Shown: piece after piece, positions 1 through 10,471 of the stretch
How the letters are laid out: each line of letters begins with the position of its first letter
How positions within the stretch are numbered: the first letter of the stretch is position 1
DNA from: Nymphaea colorata
Taxonomy: Eukaryota; Streptophyta; Magnoliopsida; Nymphaeales; Nymphaeaceae
Assembly (NCBI RefSeq): GCF_008831285.2
Contig: NC_045151.1
Span: forward strand, 8,137,682-8,201,681
Direction of reading: 5' to 3'
Length of the DNA: 64,000 bases
The notes under the pieces: model-generated
The model's input: only the letters and a program-made list of their open reading frames with translations
The model's database searches: none
Told to the model about the DNA's origin: nothing
Program-made: the position numbers and the translations under genes

Positions 1-224
1 ACCCTCAAATTTATTATAAATTTCTAAAAGAGGGTTCAATAAAATTGTTTTGCAATTTTAGTGAAAAACTGAGATTTTATATGCAATTGTGTATAGATAC
101 CTTCAGACTTGTTGAAATTGCTATAAGAGGGTTACGATTATAGTTTTGAAAATAAAAGATGAAATTCATGTTCTAAAATTTAACCTTGCTTCTAAGTGGT
201 GTTTTAGAATTTTGTTGGAGATGT
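1..224 (+). repeat. Tail of an old gypsy LTR (left copy)
   Basis: This stretch equals 20117-20340, where it continues an LTR that begins at 17601. It is a diverged relative of the LTR at about 9030-9150: both show a run resembling ATAAATTKCYAAAAG followed by AAAGATGAAA. The true 3' end of this LTR (…CA plus target duplication) is not recognisable, so it may be truncated. Confidence 0.55.
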
Positions 225-1019
225 CTTGACATGATATTGTTAGTGTTGCAAATATCTAAACGATGATTTAAATTCCTCTTTGTGGATCTCATCTTGACTT
301 TAAAATCGCAACTCATAAATGACTTTTAGAGTGGAAGCCTCAGAACTTGCCAAGATTGAAAAAACTAAATGGTTAGCTAAATGTATGTATGCTTATGCAA
401 TTTTATTATTTTGTAAGTGCATGACCGGAATGGTGCTATAAACCTTGTGTTTCTACACTAACTAAAATCTTATTTGGATATGGATATTATGTTGAAACAC
501 GTTCATATTGTATTTGAATTTAGATCCTTTTTATTTGCTTAAATACATATCAATTCTATTGGTGACATCATTATGTTTTGATCCACATTGGTATGATCTG
601 AATCTAAATAACCATTTGAATTTTTGCTTTGGATCTAATAGTTACTTATGGGAGGCAAAGGAAAAGAGTAAACTATCTTATGCATAAAGAATGAACGTAA
701 TCTTAGGACAATTCTTGCCAAGTGAAGAGTAATTTTTTATTCGCTTGCACATGATGATCATCACTTCTAGTGAGAATCTCGATCACTATAAGAAAAAATA
801 AGGGAAAAAGGGCCTCCTTGTCTCAAACCCTGACAAGGAAAAAACCATTCCCTCTCCTTGCCATTGATAACAACAGCAAAAGAGACAGTAGAAACAAGCA
901 TAAGAATTCAGTCAACCCACTAGGATCAAAAGCTCAGATGGAGAAGAGCTGCCCTGAGAAATACCCAATTGACCCGATCGTAAGTTTTACTAAGATCTAA
1001 TTTGATGCCAACAACCTTC
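225..1019. other. AT-rich non-coding stretch, left copy
   Basis: There is no recognisable protein, RNA or repeat signature. The only open frame (770-1000, 76 codons) is basic and low in complexity, resembles no known family, and lies in duplicated TE-derived DNA. The same sequence is at 20341-21136. Confidence 0.5.
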
Positions 1020-1039
1020 TTATTATTGTCCTATAAACT

Positions 1040-2495
1040 ATCAATGACTTCATACTCAATGAGAAAACACTCCTAAACTTCTGATTTCAATCCTTCAAAC
1101 CAACCAATATAAATTTAACATCTTGAACTCATTGCATTAGCTATAATGGAGCAAATCGAAGGCTTAAACTCAATTCGCATTCATACGAACTTGCGATTTC
1201 AATTCTTTTAATCATTTAATTTAGATGTAACAAGAAGTTGAACACATTCGATTAATTATAAGGGATCAAATGAATGCCTTAAATCCAATTCGCTTTCATA
1301 TGAACTTGTACTTTCAATCTCTTAAATCAATCAATATAAATATAACAATAAATTAAACGCATTGAATTAAATATAAGGGATCAAATGAATGGTTTAAATC
1401 TCTTTCATATTTGTACGGACTTGTGATTTCAATCCTTTAAATCATTTCATCTAGAGGTAACAATAAGTTAAACACATTGGATTAACTATAATGGAGTAAA
1501 TGAATGACTTAAATCTCATTCATATTCAAATGACCTTGTGATTTCAATTACTAAAATCATTCAATATAGATGTAACAATAAGTTGAAGTCATTGAATGAA
1601 CTATGATGGTGCAAATGAATAGCTTAAATCTCATTTGGATTTATATGAACTTGTGATTTCAATACCTTAAATCAACAAATATAAATGCAACAAAAAGTTC
1701 AACTTATTAAATTAACAATAAGAGAGTGAATGGATGGCTTAAATTTTCATTTGTATTCATATGAACTTGTGATTTCAACTCTTTAAAGCATTCAATATAA
1801 GTATAACCATAAGTTGAACTCATATGATTAACTATCAAGGATCAAATGAATGTTTTAAGTCATATTCATATTCATATGAATTCATCATTTCAATAATTTA
1901 AACAATCAATATAGACATAACAAGAATATAAATGAATGACTTAAATTATTCAATATAAATGTAACAATAAGTTGAACTCGTTGTATTAACTATAAGGGAT
2001 CAAATGAATGACTTAAACCTCATTTGTATTCATAGGAAGTTAACTATAAGGGATCAAATGAATGACTTAAATCTCATTTGTATTCATAGGAACTTGTTGT
2101 TTCAAAGCTTTAAGTCATTCAATGTAGATGTAACAAGTTAAACTCAATGGATTAACTATAAGGGATCAAATGAATGGAAAAAATCTCTTTCGCATTCATA
2201 CAAAACATGTGATTTCAATGCTTTAAATAATTCAATATAGTTGTAACAACAAGTTGAACTAATTGGATTAACAAAGGAATCAAATCAATAGCTTAAATCA
2301 CAATCAATTTAATACGAACTTGCAATTTTGTCCTTTAAATCAATCAATATAAATTTAACAAAAGTTTAATTCAATGGATTGACTATATGAGATCAAATGA
2401 ATGGCTTGAATCCCTTTCATATTCATACAAACTTCTGATTTCAATACTTGAAATCATTCAATATAGATGAAACAATAAGTTCAACTCATTGGATA
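1040..2495 (+). repeat. Degenerate ~115-bp tandem satellite, about 13 units (left copy)
   Basis: The motif CTTGTGATTTCAAT recurs at about 1082, 1190, 1306, 1429, 1544, 1660, 1766, 1884, 2094, 2209, 2326 and 2432. Each is followed by CTTTAAATCATTCAATATA, a run like AACAATAAGTTGAACTCATT, then GGATTAACTATAAGGGATCA and AATGAATGGCTTAAATC. The spacing is 105-120 bp. Units are diverged from each other, and some are partial around 1940-2090, where a short internal duplication of AACTATAAGGGATCAAATG occurs. The array is non-coding. Confidence 0.9.
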
Positions 2496-2849
2496 TTCCG
2501 AGAGAAAGCCATGTTGATTTTGACTGATGATTATGCTCAAGCTAGGGTGCATTTTCAAAACCATGATTAGGCTAATAAACTTGGGCAGACTGTTGCAAAA
2601 TGAATTGGTTTGAGTTTTTCAATTCTGATGTCACCAAGCACTTTAGGGATTAAAGCGATGTGTGTCTGGTTCACACTCCTCATGAGACTACCAATTAAGA
2701 AAAAACTCCTAATGGCCTGGCTGACATCCTGTTAGGAACCCGGACCCGGTGTCGACCAAGACCTCTGCCAGGTGCTGATCCCTCCCCAAGATCTCTTGAG
2801 TCAGCCATTGGACAAATCCAAAAATAAGTGTCTTTACAATAAAAAAGCC

Positions 2850-3330
2850 CTGTCGGACAGGAACCCCGACTCAAAACTCCCTAGGACAATGGTTATAGGA
2901 GAGGTCAACCCGCCCAAAGGCTTAATCCTACTACGATTGGCTAGATGGTTGTGAGGCTATTACAATCGCGTGCAATACAAAAAAGCTCTCGTCCCACTCA
3001 ACAAACCATTCAGACTATTCACATTCATTCCATCATGTCGTTCATTCCTAGAGTCAGCCAGACCATGTCCTGCCCATAGGTGGTTTAGGCACTCGCGGTC
3101 ATGTCTTCGACACTTGTGCCTCGGAGGTACTGCCGTTAGATGCCAAGGCAGTAGCCAGGTATAACAAACGCACCCTGTGCATCCCCGCTGCTATAGGGAG
3201 TTTAGAACTATACCTACCGGTTAGCCCCGGTGATGAAGCAGCAGCGAACTCGAGGTGAAAGCCGGCAGCAATACGCTGCCCTCGAGTATTGCAGCAACGG
3301 TTGATGAAAGTGCTCAGCCCGCCTGGCCAA
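2850..3330. repeat. Unclassified dispersed repeat, copy 1 of 3
   Basis: This region aligns by eye with 32055-32550: blocks such as GAGGTCAACCCGCCC / GAGGTTAACCCACCC, TTACAATCGCGTGCAATACAA / CTACAACTGCGAGCGATACAA, and AAAGCCGGCAGCAATACGCTG / AAGGCCGGTAGCAAGATGCTG occur in the same order. The upstream CCTGTTAGGAACCCGG (2728) could be an LTR start, but no matching end was found. Short ORFs here (2772, 2970, 3214) show no family resemblance. Confidence 0.6.
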
Positions 3331-4231
3331 GGTTGTCCAGAATATCTCCGAAGCTGGCTGGTATCTTCGGCTGTAGGGATGCATCGAGAGTGGATTCCTT
3401 CGAGGGTCTCCTGTCGTGATGGTGATATACCCGGTTGATAGGCACAAACAGTCCTTCATGAGATGATGTTGATCACGACCTGGATGTCTCGAACTGGTGG
3501 ATGCCTTGTTGGAGGCAGAAAGCTCGGTCTAGAGCTTGGAGGATACGACCTAACTAAGGGGCTTCTAGAGGAAAGGGTGAGCTCGGCTATAAAGTGAAGT
3601 GAGCTCGGGTAAGATGAGGTTGGGTCAGCTAAGTGGGTTTGAACTTGGAAGGAAGTGGGTTCAGGTAGGATGAGGGTCAAGATTTGCTAAGGTTGTTAGG
3701 CTTGATGAAGGTCAAGAGGTGGCTCGTGATAGTGGAGGCAATTATTGGTGAACGTAGAGGGAATGATGGCCAGTAATGAATAATTGATAGGGTAGTGGCT
3801 ATGGTGTTAAGTGCATAAGGAGTGGAGCACTTAAGAGAGAATCGGTTATTGCTAGGTGAGGAGGCTAAGTGTCATGCAAGGGGAATTGTCACTAATGGGA
3901 TGATGGATAATTGTGGTAATGATGGGGTGTCGGTTATGACTTGGGAAGCTTGAGGGCTCGCGTGAGGAAATTGGGGAGTTATGGGTGGAATGGAGATTAA
4001 TGTGAAGAGGTGCTAGGTGGCGAGTTAGGAGGATGACTCTTTAGCTCATGGGGTTTTAGGAACGGTTTCAAGAGGAGGGGAGTCCAACGAGTGGAGGCGA
4101 GGGACACTTGGCGTAAGTTAAGAAACTCTTACCTTCATGGTTTAATGATGGAGGAGGTGATGCGTGGAGTGAGAAATTAATCCCCTTGTGAGAACGTTTT
4201 GGACAAGTGGCCTTGGGGCCTTTGATGACAG
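3331..4231. other. G-rich non-coding stretch, left copy
   Basis: The plus strand is G-rich with repeated GAGCTCGG- and GGTGAG-like words. No domain is recognised. The reverse ORF 3456-3680 is identical in the right copy (23574-23798) but has no recognisable domain. The stretch may belong to the same unclassified element as 2850-3330. The duplicate is 23449-24349. Confidence 0.4.
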
Positions 4232-4239
4232 ATGGCAAT

Positions 4240-4595
4240 TAGACCTGTGCAACAGGCGGGCCGGGCTGGCCCGACTCGGTAAAACCCGGGTCGGCTTGTC
4301 GGGCTCGAAACCCGGCCCGATAGCCAAGGTTCCGCCCGTTTGGTAATAAAAAATAAATTTTTTTATTATAAATAAATTTTTAGTAATATAAAATATATTT
4401 TTATTAATAAAATACATATTATTAAATTTTAAAAAAATTTAAAAATTATTTTTTAATTTATAAACGAGCCGAGCGGAGCCGACCCATACTGCACATCAGG
4501 CCCGAGCCCGGCCCGCCGGGCCATTTTCTCAGCCCGGAGTCGACCGGGCCGGGTACCGGGTACCCGATGGGTACCCGGCCCGTTACCGAGGTCTA
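4240..4595. mobile_element. hAT-like MITE, 356 bp (left copy)
   Basis: The element is bounded by perfect 8-bp target duplications ATGGCAAT (4232-4239 and 4596-4603). The ends are inverted, TAGACCTG... and ...AGGTCTA. Just inside are GC-rich inverted blocks (GGCGGGCCGGGC... / ...GGGTACCCGGCCCG), and the centre is very AT-rich (about 4345-4460). No transposase is encoded. An 8-bp target duplication with TAG-type ends is typical of hAT elements. Confidence 0.88.
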
Positions 4596-4954
4596 ATGGC
4601 AATGATGCAGTGGAGATTAAATGAGACTGACACTTGTAACTCCCCGTTTTGATGAGGGGGAAAACGAAGAGCTGAAGAAGAGAATGCACACACGGTTTGG
4701 GGCTTTTGAAGTTCTAAGCGCTATCCTCTTTGAAGGTACCGAACAAGGTACCGAACTGCCCTTCCCTACTAAGCTAATAATCAATCAATCAATTAAGTGA
4801 CCAAGGGAAAAATCGGTATGAAGCTGGTATTGTCAAACGGCTGGAATAATCGCCGTAAAGAGTGCAGCAGTGGTTGCCGCCGGTGCTCAATTTACATATT
4901 CCGGCCGTGGGCTGTAACTCAGTCGTCTCTCGCTCGATTGAACTGAAATTTGGC

Positions 4955-5258
4955 CAGGTTGCTGCAGATTTTGACAGAAAGTTCTGCCTGCTCCTCTTGA
5001 TTTCTCGACTAAGCCGTGGGGTGTTTCTTACATGAATTTGATGTCGGCTTGCTGGAATTCGTCTCCGTTGCTTGGCGCCACAACCAGGGATTTGTTTGAG
5101 ATCTGCGGGCACTCATGTAGCCAATCTTTCACGTTGATCAGCCGCAAAGATTTGGGAATTTCAACCGACCGTCAACAGATGAACTCTCCAATTTCGCACG
5201 CGCCCCTCTAGGTGAGAAACCTGCTAAGGCCGAGCCTTATCCCCCCAGATTCTGCCGC
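4955..5258. repeat. ~300-bp repeat present three times, copy 1
   Basis: The block starts at AGGTTGCTGCAG and ends at CAGATTCTGCCGC. It recurs at 25073-25376 through the large duplication and at 31239-31541 independently, and beyond these limits the sequences are unrelated. One strand reads as a short open frame (4789-5112, minus), but the third copy changes it downstream and no domain is recognised. It could be a gene-derived or TE-derived fragment. Confidence 0.7.
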
Positions 5259-6619
5259 TTTTTCTCTGGATTTTGAAGAGGAAAAACCGCGTCCTCGGTT
5301 GATTTTGGAATGGCCTTCGTTTTATTGCCTGGAGCCAGAGGAACCGCGGAGACAACCGGTACTAAGGCATCACTTGCTACAGCCGAGGCGAGATTCACCA
5401 GAACCACGGGTAAACCTGTTCTCTTATAGCCTTCCCGAGACTTCAACCGGCCTCTAATTCTCTTTTGTGTTTAAGGAGAATTACACCGTGAGGAAGCTGA
5501 CTTGCAGGTCGGGGTATTGCGAAGGTTGAAGTCGAGGAAGATGCCACCGGTAGCAACTTTGCGTTCTTTGTCAATCTTTTATCCAATCGGCCTTGGACAC
5601 CGCTGGTTGTAACAAAGAAATTCCAACCACGCTGGTTGAGGTTGAGTGGAGAAGAGATCCAGCAGCCCGCCGGTTGAGGATGATTCCCACGCAGGTGGAG
5701 GAGAGAGACTCTCAAACGAACTTCAATATTTCATTTCTCAAAAAAAAAAAAAACATAAAGTTTCACACGATTACAAAGCATATAAACTAGATAGTGTCTC
5801 GGTTCTAAGTCTAACCCGAGACGGTACAAAGCATTAAAAGCAAAACAATCCTAAAACGTCTCAAACCGAGACGGAGCTAAAACATGTGCAAAAGAAAACT
5901 AGAACTTAAGTAAATGGGCGCCATCGATGATTCGTTGCGCCCGCTCTCTGAATTCTCAGACTTGTAAGTCTGAGGGGTAACACACCTAGGTTACGCCCAG
6001 ACTCTTCATCTTGTTAGCCTTATGGCCGGCACTTACCTTGGCTTACCTTAGGCTGCTCATGTCGAACTAGGTTGGGATGCGGCACTTGGCTTGGTCTGGT
6101 CTAACCGGTCCTGGTCTTCTGCCACTAATCTGTCCCTTCTGTCCTTACCGTATACAGACCGTCCTTGTCTTGTGTTAACATCCCTTGATCTATTAGTGCT
6201 GCTTCCCATACTTGGCCATTGATGCTCTGCCCACACCACCCACTGTAGCACCTCCAAGTAGTTTGCTAACCTCCCTAAGCTCGCATTCTTTTGTCAACAC
6301 TTTCACATCCCCGCGAGTCTTGGGAGACATTCTCCTCATTCTCCTGACTGTCTAGGCCAACACCTCCAACTCGGAGTTGACCTTCAAAGCTCGGCCCTTC
6401 TTGGCCGAGTGTCTCATGGCATTGCCGACCTTGTGCACGCCTCTTTTCTTTGGCTGGCGTCCATTGTTGGCTGCTCGCCATGCTGCGGCCTCCTTTGGCC
6501 TTAGCCTCTCTTGCTCGGCAGTTGGCTTCCGACCTGCCTCGCCTAGTCTAAGTCCCATGTTACGTGCCTTTGGTCTGGCCTCGGCCATCTCTGATGAAGT
6601 CAAAAGTAGGCACACATCA
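5259..6619. other. Non-coding patchwork, left copy (duplicate 25377-26736)
   Basis: Several short ORFs on both strands have no recognisable domain. The stretch holds a 13-A run at about 5739, two GTCTCGG/CCGAGAC-type boxes around 5796-5822 and 5858-5873, and a small perfect hairpin CTCAGACTT-GT-AAGTCTGAG at 5955-5974. A run of GGCC/TTGGC-rich sequence spans 6000-6600. The origin is probably further TE fragments, but I cannot assign them. Confidence 0.4.
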
Positions 6620-7311
6620 CATCCATCTTTAGGTTGTCTCAATATGATTGGAAAAACTGGTTCCCAAAACCATCGGGACTAGGAACTAAGGAGCTATCAG
6701 CATTGAAAACTACCACCTTGATCTCTGCATTAGAAATGGGCTCCATTAGGATGTCATTCTCAAATGCTGAAACTACCAGCCCTTCAGTAGTAAAATCAAG
6801 AATCTGCCCACATGTAGCAGGATCACACCCAAGAAGTGAAGCATAGAAGCATAGTAGGAAGTGCAGGCATCAAAGCTTGTAGCTGGTTCCAAGTAGGCTC
6901 TCACATCCACCACAACTTCGTTAATCCTATGTTTTCGATGGTTGTTATTAACAACTGCATGGAAGAACTTAGTATTCATGTCACCACAGGACATCCACTT
7001 AATACGAGATTTATGGAACCAAAACTTTTCCTCTTCAAGCAAGAAAGACTTTAATTCCTCCCTAGGCACGATTTTCTTGCTGACTGGCCCAGAAATGGCC
7101 ATCTTCTGCTATCGTTTGGACACAGCCCATTTGCCAGTGAACCTCCTAAATGCAAAAAAGGAGGTCATGATTATTAGATTGCATCCAGTTTTTGGCATCG
7201 AGTCAAATGGAATCAAGCTTGCTGATAACTTTAAGCATAGGGCATCCCCAGACGGTGGAGTTACATTAGTTTGAAATTTGGCAAAGAAAACTAGGAGTTA
7301 TGCAATTTGAG
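6620..7311 (-). pseudogene. LINE (L1-type) ORF2 fragment, linker to start of RT (left copy)
   Basis: Reading the minus strand, the fragment carries the segment between endonuclease and reverse transcriptase of plant L1 elements: the block FWFHKSRIKWMSCGDMNTKF, then FFHAVVNNNHRKHRI, then the PSPDGFGNQFF motif that opens the RT domain. It stops there, so the rest of the RT is missing. An 8-bp duplication (AAGCATAG repeated at about 6838-6853) unique to this copy shifts the frame between the linker and the RT start. The LTR at 7312 cuts the fragment at its upstream (endonuclease) side. This is a dead remnant. Confidence 0.85.
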
Positions 7312-10277
7312 TGTAACGCCCATGATCTCTTTCCTTTTTCTTTATTTATGGAAAACATTAATAGGGGGAAAAATTATAAACGGCAGATTTAATTGAAGGC
7401 TACGTAAAATGAAAACTGACAATTAAATCATAAAGGAAGCAGTTTTGGAAAGAAAAGAAGAGGAAAGAAACAACTGACGGGTGATTGATTTCCTTCTGAG
7501 AGATTGAAAATTAGTCATCTCTTATTGCTGCAGCCCTCAACGGGAGACTCCAACGACAAGAGAAAGAAAGAAAGGAAGAGAGAGAGAGAGAGGGACGTCC
7601 TCATCTTTGCCCTCTTTCTAGTTGAAGATTGAAGTGGTTGGCTGCTAGAAAGGGACGAGAAGCAAAAGGGGAAGTCATTTCGGAATAAAAAAAAAAGGTA
7701 TGGGAATGTTCAACTATGAATAGAGCATGAAGCCGTGTATTTCTGATTTCTTATAGAAGCTATATCTATGTAGATCTATGTATCTTGGTGCATGAATATG
7801 AATCTATGCATGAGTTGTAGTATGGGGATTTTCAGCCATGATTGAAGCATGAAGCCATGTATTTTGATCTCTTATGGATACATATATACTTAGAAAATGA
7901 ATCCATGTAGGGAAGTTTCAGTTATGCATGTATCATGAAGCATGCGTATTTTGAGTTCTTGCATATACATATACAAGTGAATCTATGTAAGGGATGAATC
8001 CATGAATAAAATGCCATATATGGAGATGATATGTGATGCTTTTAGATCTAGTAATCTCTGGTTTCTTAGAAATAAGCATCATGGTGCGTGTTAGTAGAAG
8101 AGGGATGTTGAAACTCTGTGGCGTAGATTGTTAAAGTTGTTCTCCTTGTTTCCGTTTGTTATTCAATCTGTGAAAAACTAAGACTAGGGCCAACCTTAGA
8201 ACCGAGCATACATATATGAGATCAGAAAAGTTGCGATAGAGATTTCAAGCTAACTACAAAAAAAAAATGTGTTTATCAACCCTCATAGAGGGTCTGGCCT
8301 TAGACCGTGCGATACAAAATGAATTTGGAAAGACTCTATTGTCTTCCCGAGCCTACTATGATACAAGGAAAGAGGGGAGGAAATACCCCAACTCCATTGA
8401 CGAGCAGAACCTGTCGCCGATCGACTGGGAACCGGTCGTTTCCTTGTGGGGGTAGCAGAGGTGAGTTGGGGAAAATAGGACACGGCGCTGTAAGGAGTTC
8501 CTCCTGCCGTTCCCTTTTCCTTGCTGGTTCCTCCCTGCTGCAGCGAGAAGGAGACTGGGAAGGACACATTGGAAGCTCCTGGTTCGGGAGATTTTCTTCC
8601 TCACGATGGTCGTGGGAAGAAAGAAAAGAAAAAAAAAAGGGGGGGGGGAGCAGAGATGGGAGCGACGGCGGTGGCTGACGGCGTCGATCGGTTGGTGGCG
8701 AGGAATCTTCGCGTTGGTGCTCACCGGAAGAAGACGATCTCTCTCTCCCGTGCTGGTTTTGGGTTGTTGAAGATGAGAAGAGGAAGCCATCACCCACCTG
8801 CGGTCGAGCGAGAGGAGTAAGGCACCGTGAGGAGAGAGAAAATGGGTGGGTTCGTTTTTATATCAAAACTCAAAAATTTCAAAGCGGGTCCACCTCTTAA
8901 GCAAAATTTACAAAAAGGCTGTTATACATTTTATAACTTTCATGCCGCAACATTTTTGCTAAAAACCTCTTCAAAAAGAGGCTTGCGAAAGTGTTTTTCA
9001 GCAGGAAACAGATATTTAATATGAAATTTCGTTTCGGTACCCCTTAAGTTTTTATAAATTGCCAAAAGGTAGTTTTATAAATTAAAGATGAAAAGTTATG
9101 TGTTATTGCTCTTTGATGCTCCTAATTGTGTTTAAAATTTCAGAAAGATGGTCCTGAAATCAATATCGAAAAGTTGAAGAGGAAAGTCACGTTTGAAGAA
9201 TTTAAAGTATAAATTCTCTTACTTTTGAGTGGTTATTTTATTTGAGAATTCTTGGCGTGAAAGTCCGTATGTTGTTTCTATGTTCGACTATGTTTTGAGG
9301 CCATTATAAAAAAATGGTTTATTGTTTCTGTTTGGGAAACCGAGCCTGAGGGCAGTTTCTGTGAGAGGTACTAGACGATGTCTAGCATTGGCAGACCCTC
9401 ACTTTTGAAATTCGAAGGCGAAACGTGGACTTTGTGCGATGATTTATGCGAGTGCGAGCTTTCTGTTTTGCCCAGTGTTTTTGGTTTCATCCAGGGAAGT
9501 AGTGGTGCGCCTGAGTTCACTGTTGACGCTCACTCCTCTAGCTGTACTGGAGGGCCCACAGGGTATTGGGCGGCACAAGGGCCCGGGATTCTGTTCTGTG
9601 TCTGTTTGGGAGCAAGACTCCTGGTCTCTCCACCCGGGTTCCTAGAGAGACCATGCTGCTGCAGCGGCGATCTGGGATATCTCAGGAGGCTTCACTGCAG
9701 GTACCATCGATCTGTTGGATCGCTTGGTGAAGAGATGTTCTGTTCTGCCCGTGAGTGCCCACGGGGATTTCTGTTGCTCGGCACGATGACCATGACATTG
9801 TCAGAGAACCACGGTTGGAAGCCTACGAAATTTTGGAGGTTGTGCACACCTTGTTCTGTCTTTGATGATGTGATGTAACTCTGATATGTGTTAAGTTTTG
9901 GAAAACTTATGGTTGTAGTTCATAAGGACTTTTTGGAATCGTTTTACGAAACTAAATATTATTTTGGGCTATGTTCCATTCATAGCTGGATTTTCTCATA
10001 CTCAGAGGAATTTTGACCCTTCTTTCTATCTCTACAGGTAGTCCTTGATAGATTTTGGCTTTGGAGCGACAACCTCAGTCTTGTGATTGATGGGCATTGG
10101 CATTCTGGACACTGCGTCGGTTTTTGGGACTTGTGTTTATTTTTGTTTGGGTCCAAGTATTTTATTATTGAAATAAAACAATGTCTGATTTCTTTATGTT
10201 TTGGTCATGACTCAATATTGCTTCCGCTATTATAGAAATGAAAGAAAATTTTTGGTGTCAAAAATTGGGTCGTGACA
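7312..10277 (+). mobile_element. Gypsy LTR, 5' LTR of element 1 (2966 bp)
   Basis: The LTR starts TGTAACGCCC and ends GGGTCGTGACA, with a primer-binding site four bases later. It nearly matches the LTR at 27421-30411, but not uniformly. I count about 0.5-0.8% difference over 7720-8800, about 2% over 8800-9360, roughly 16 differences over 9361-9745 (4%), and about 2% to the end. The flank before it (TTGAG at 7307-7311) is LINE sequence. The base-rich tract around 8560-8660 includes runs of A and G. The ORF at 9378-9878 lies wholly in the LTR and has no recognised domain. Confidence 0.9.
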
Positions 10278-10281
10278 ACTT

Positions 10282-10293
10282 TGGTATCAGAGC
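10282..10293 (+). other. Primer-binding site of gypsy element 1
   Basis: TGGTATCAGAGC begins four bases after the LTR end. It is complementary to the 3' end of plant initiator tRNA-Met, the usual primer for this group of retroelements. Confidence 0.9.
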
Positions 10294-10471
10294 ACAGTGT
10301 CTAGAGTCAATGTCCAATGCCAATGTCGATCACAAGCAGAGGAAGGTCATCCAAACCTGTTAAAGAAGGGTGTTTAGATTTTGATGTGAATATTGAGTTT
10401 CATATTTTTGTGGTAGTTCTAATGAATTGCTTTACGTATTCATATTTGCTTCCTCTGTGCGGTGTAGTTCA

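Larger units (their letters stand above)
1..10277 (+). repeat. Left copy of a large direct duplication (partner 20117-30411)
   Basis: Base 1 onward matches 20117 onward almost base for base, and the match ends exactly at the LTR end ...GTGACA (10277 and 30411). The offset drifts from 20116 to 20134 through small indels, including 2 bp in the satellite, 8 bp inserted near 6842 in this copy, and about 26 bp missing near 8840. I counted two differences in the first 600 bases. The left end lies before the window, so the full length is unknown but at least 10.28 kb. The contents are listed separately. Confidence 0.97.

Noticed and set aside
3590-3604. CTATAAAG as a possible TATA box
   Set aside because: No gene, transcript start context or LTR structure supports it. 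A single 8-base match is expected by chance.
8267-8820. Several overlapping ORFs of 90-200 codons on both strands of the LTR (8267-8820 and 28375-29016)
   Set aside because: They lie in purine-rich LTR sequence, are open on opposite strands at once, and change length between the two copies with A/G run lengths. There is no recognisable domain.
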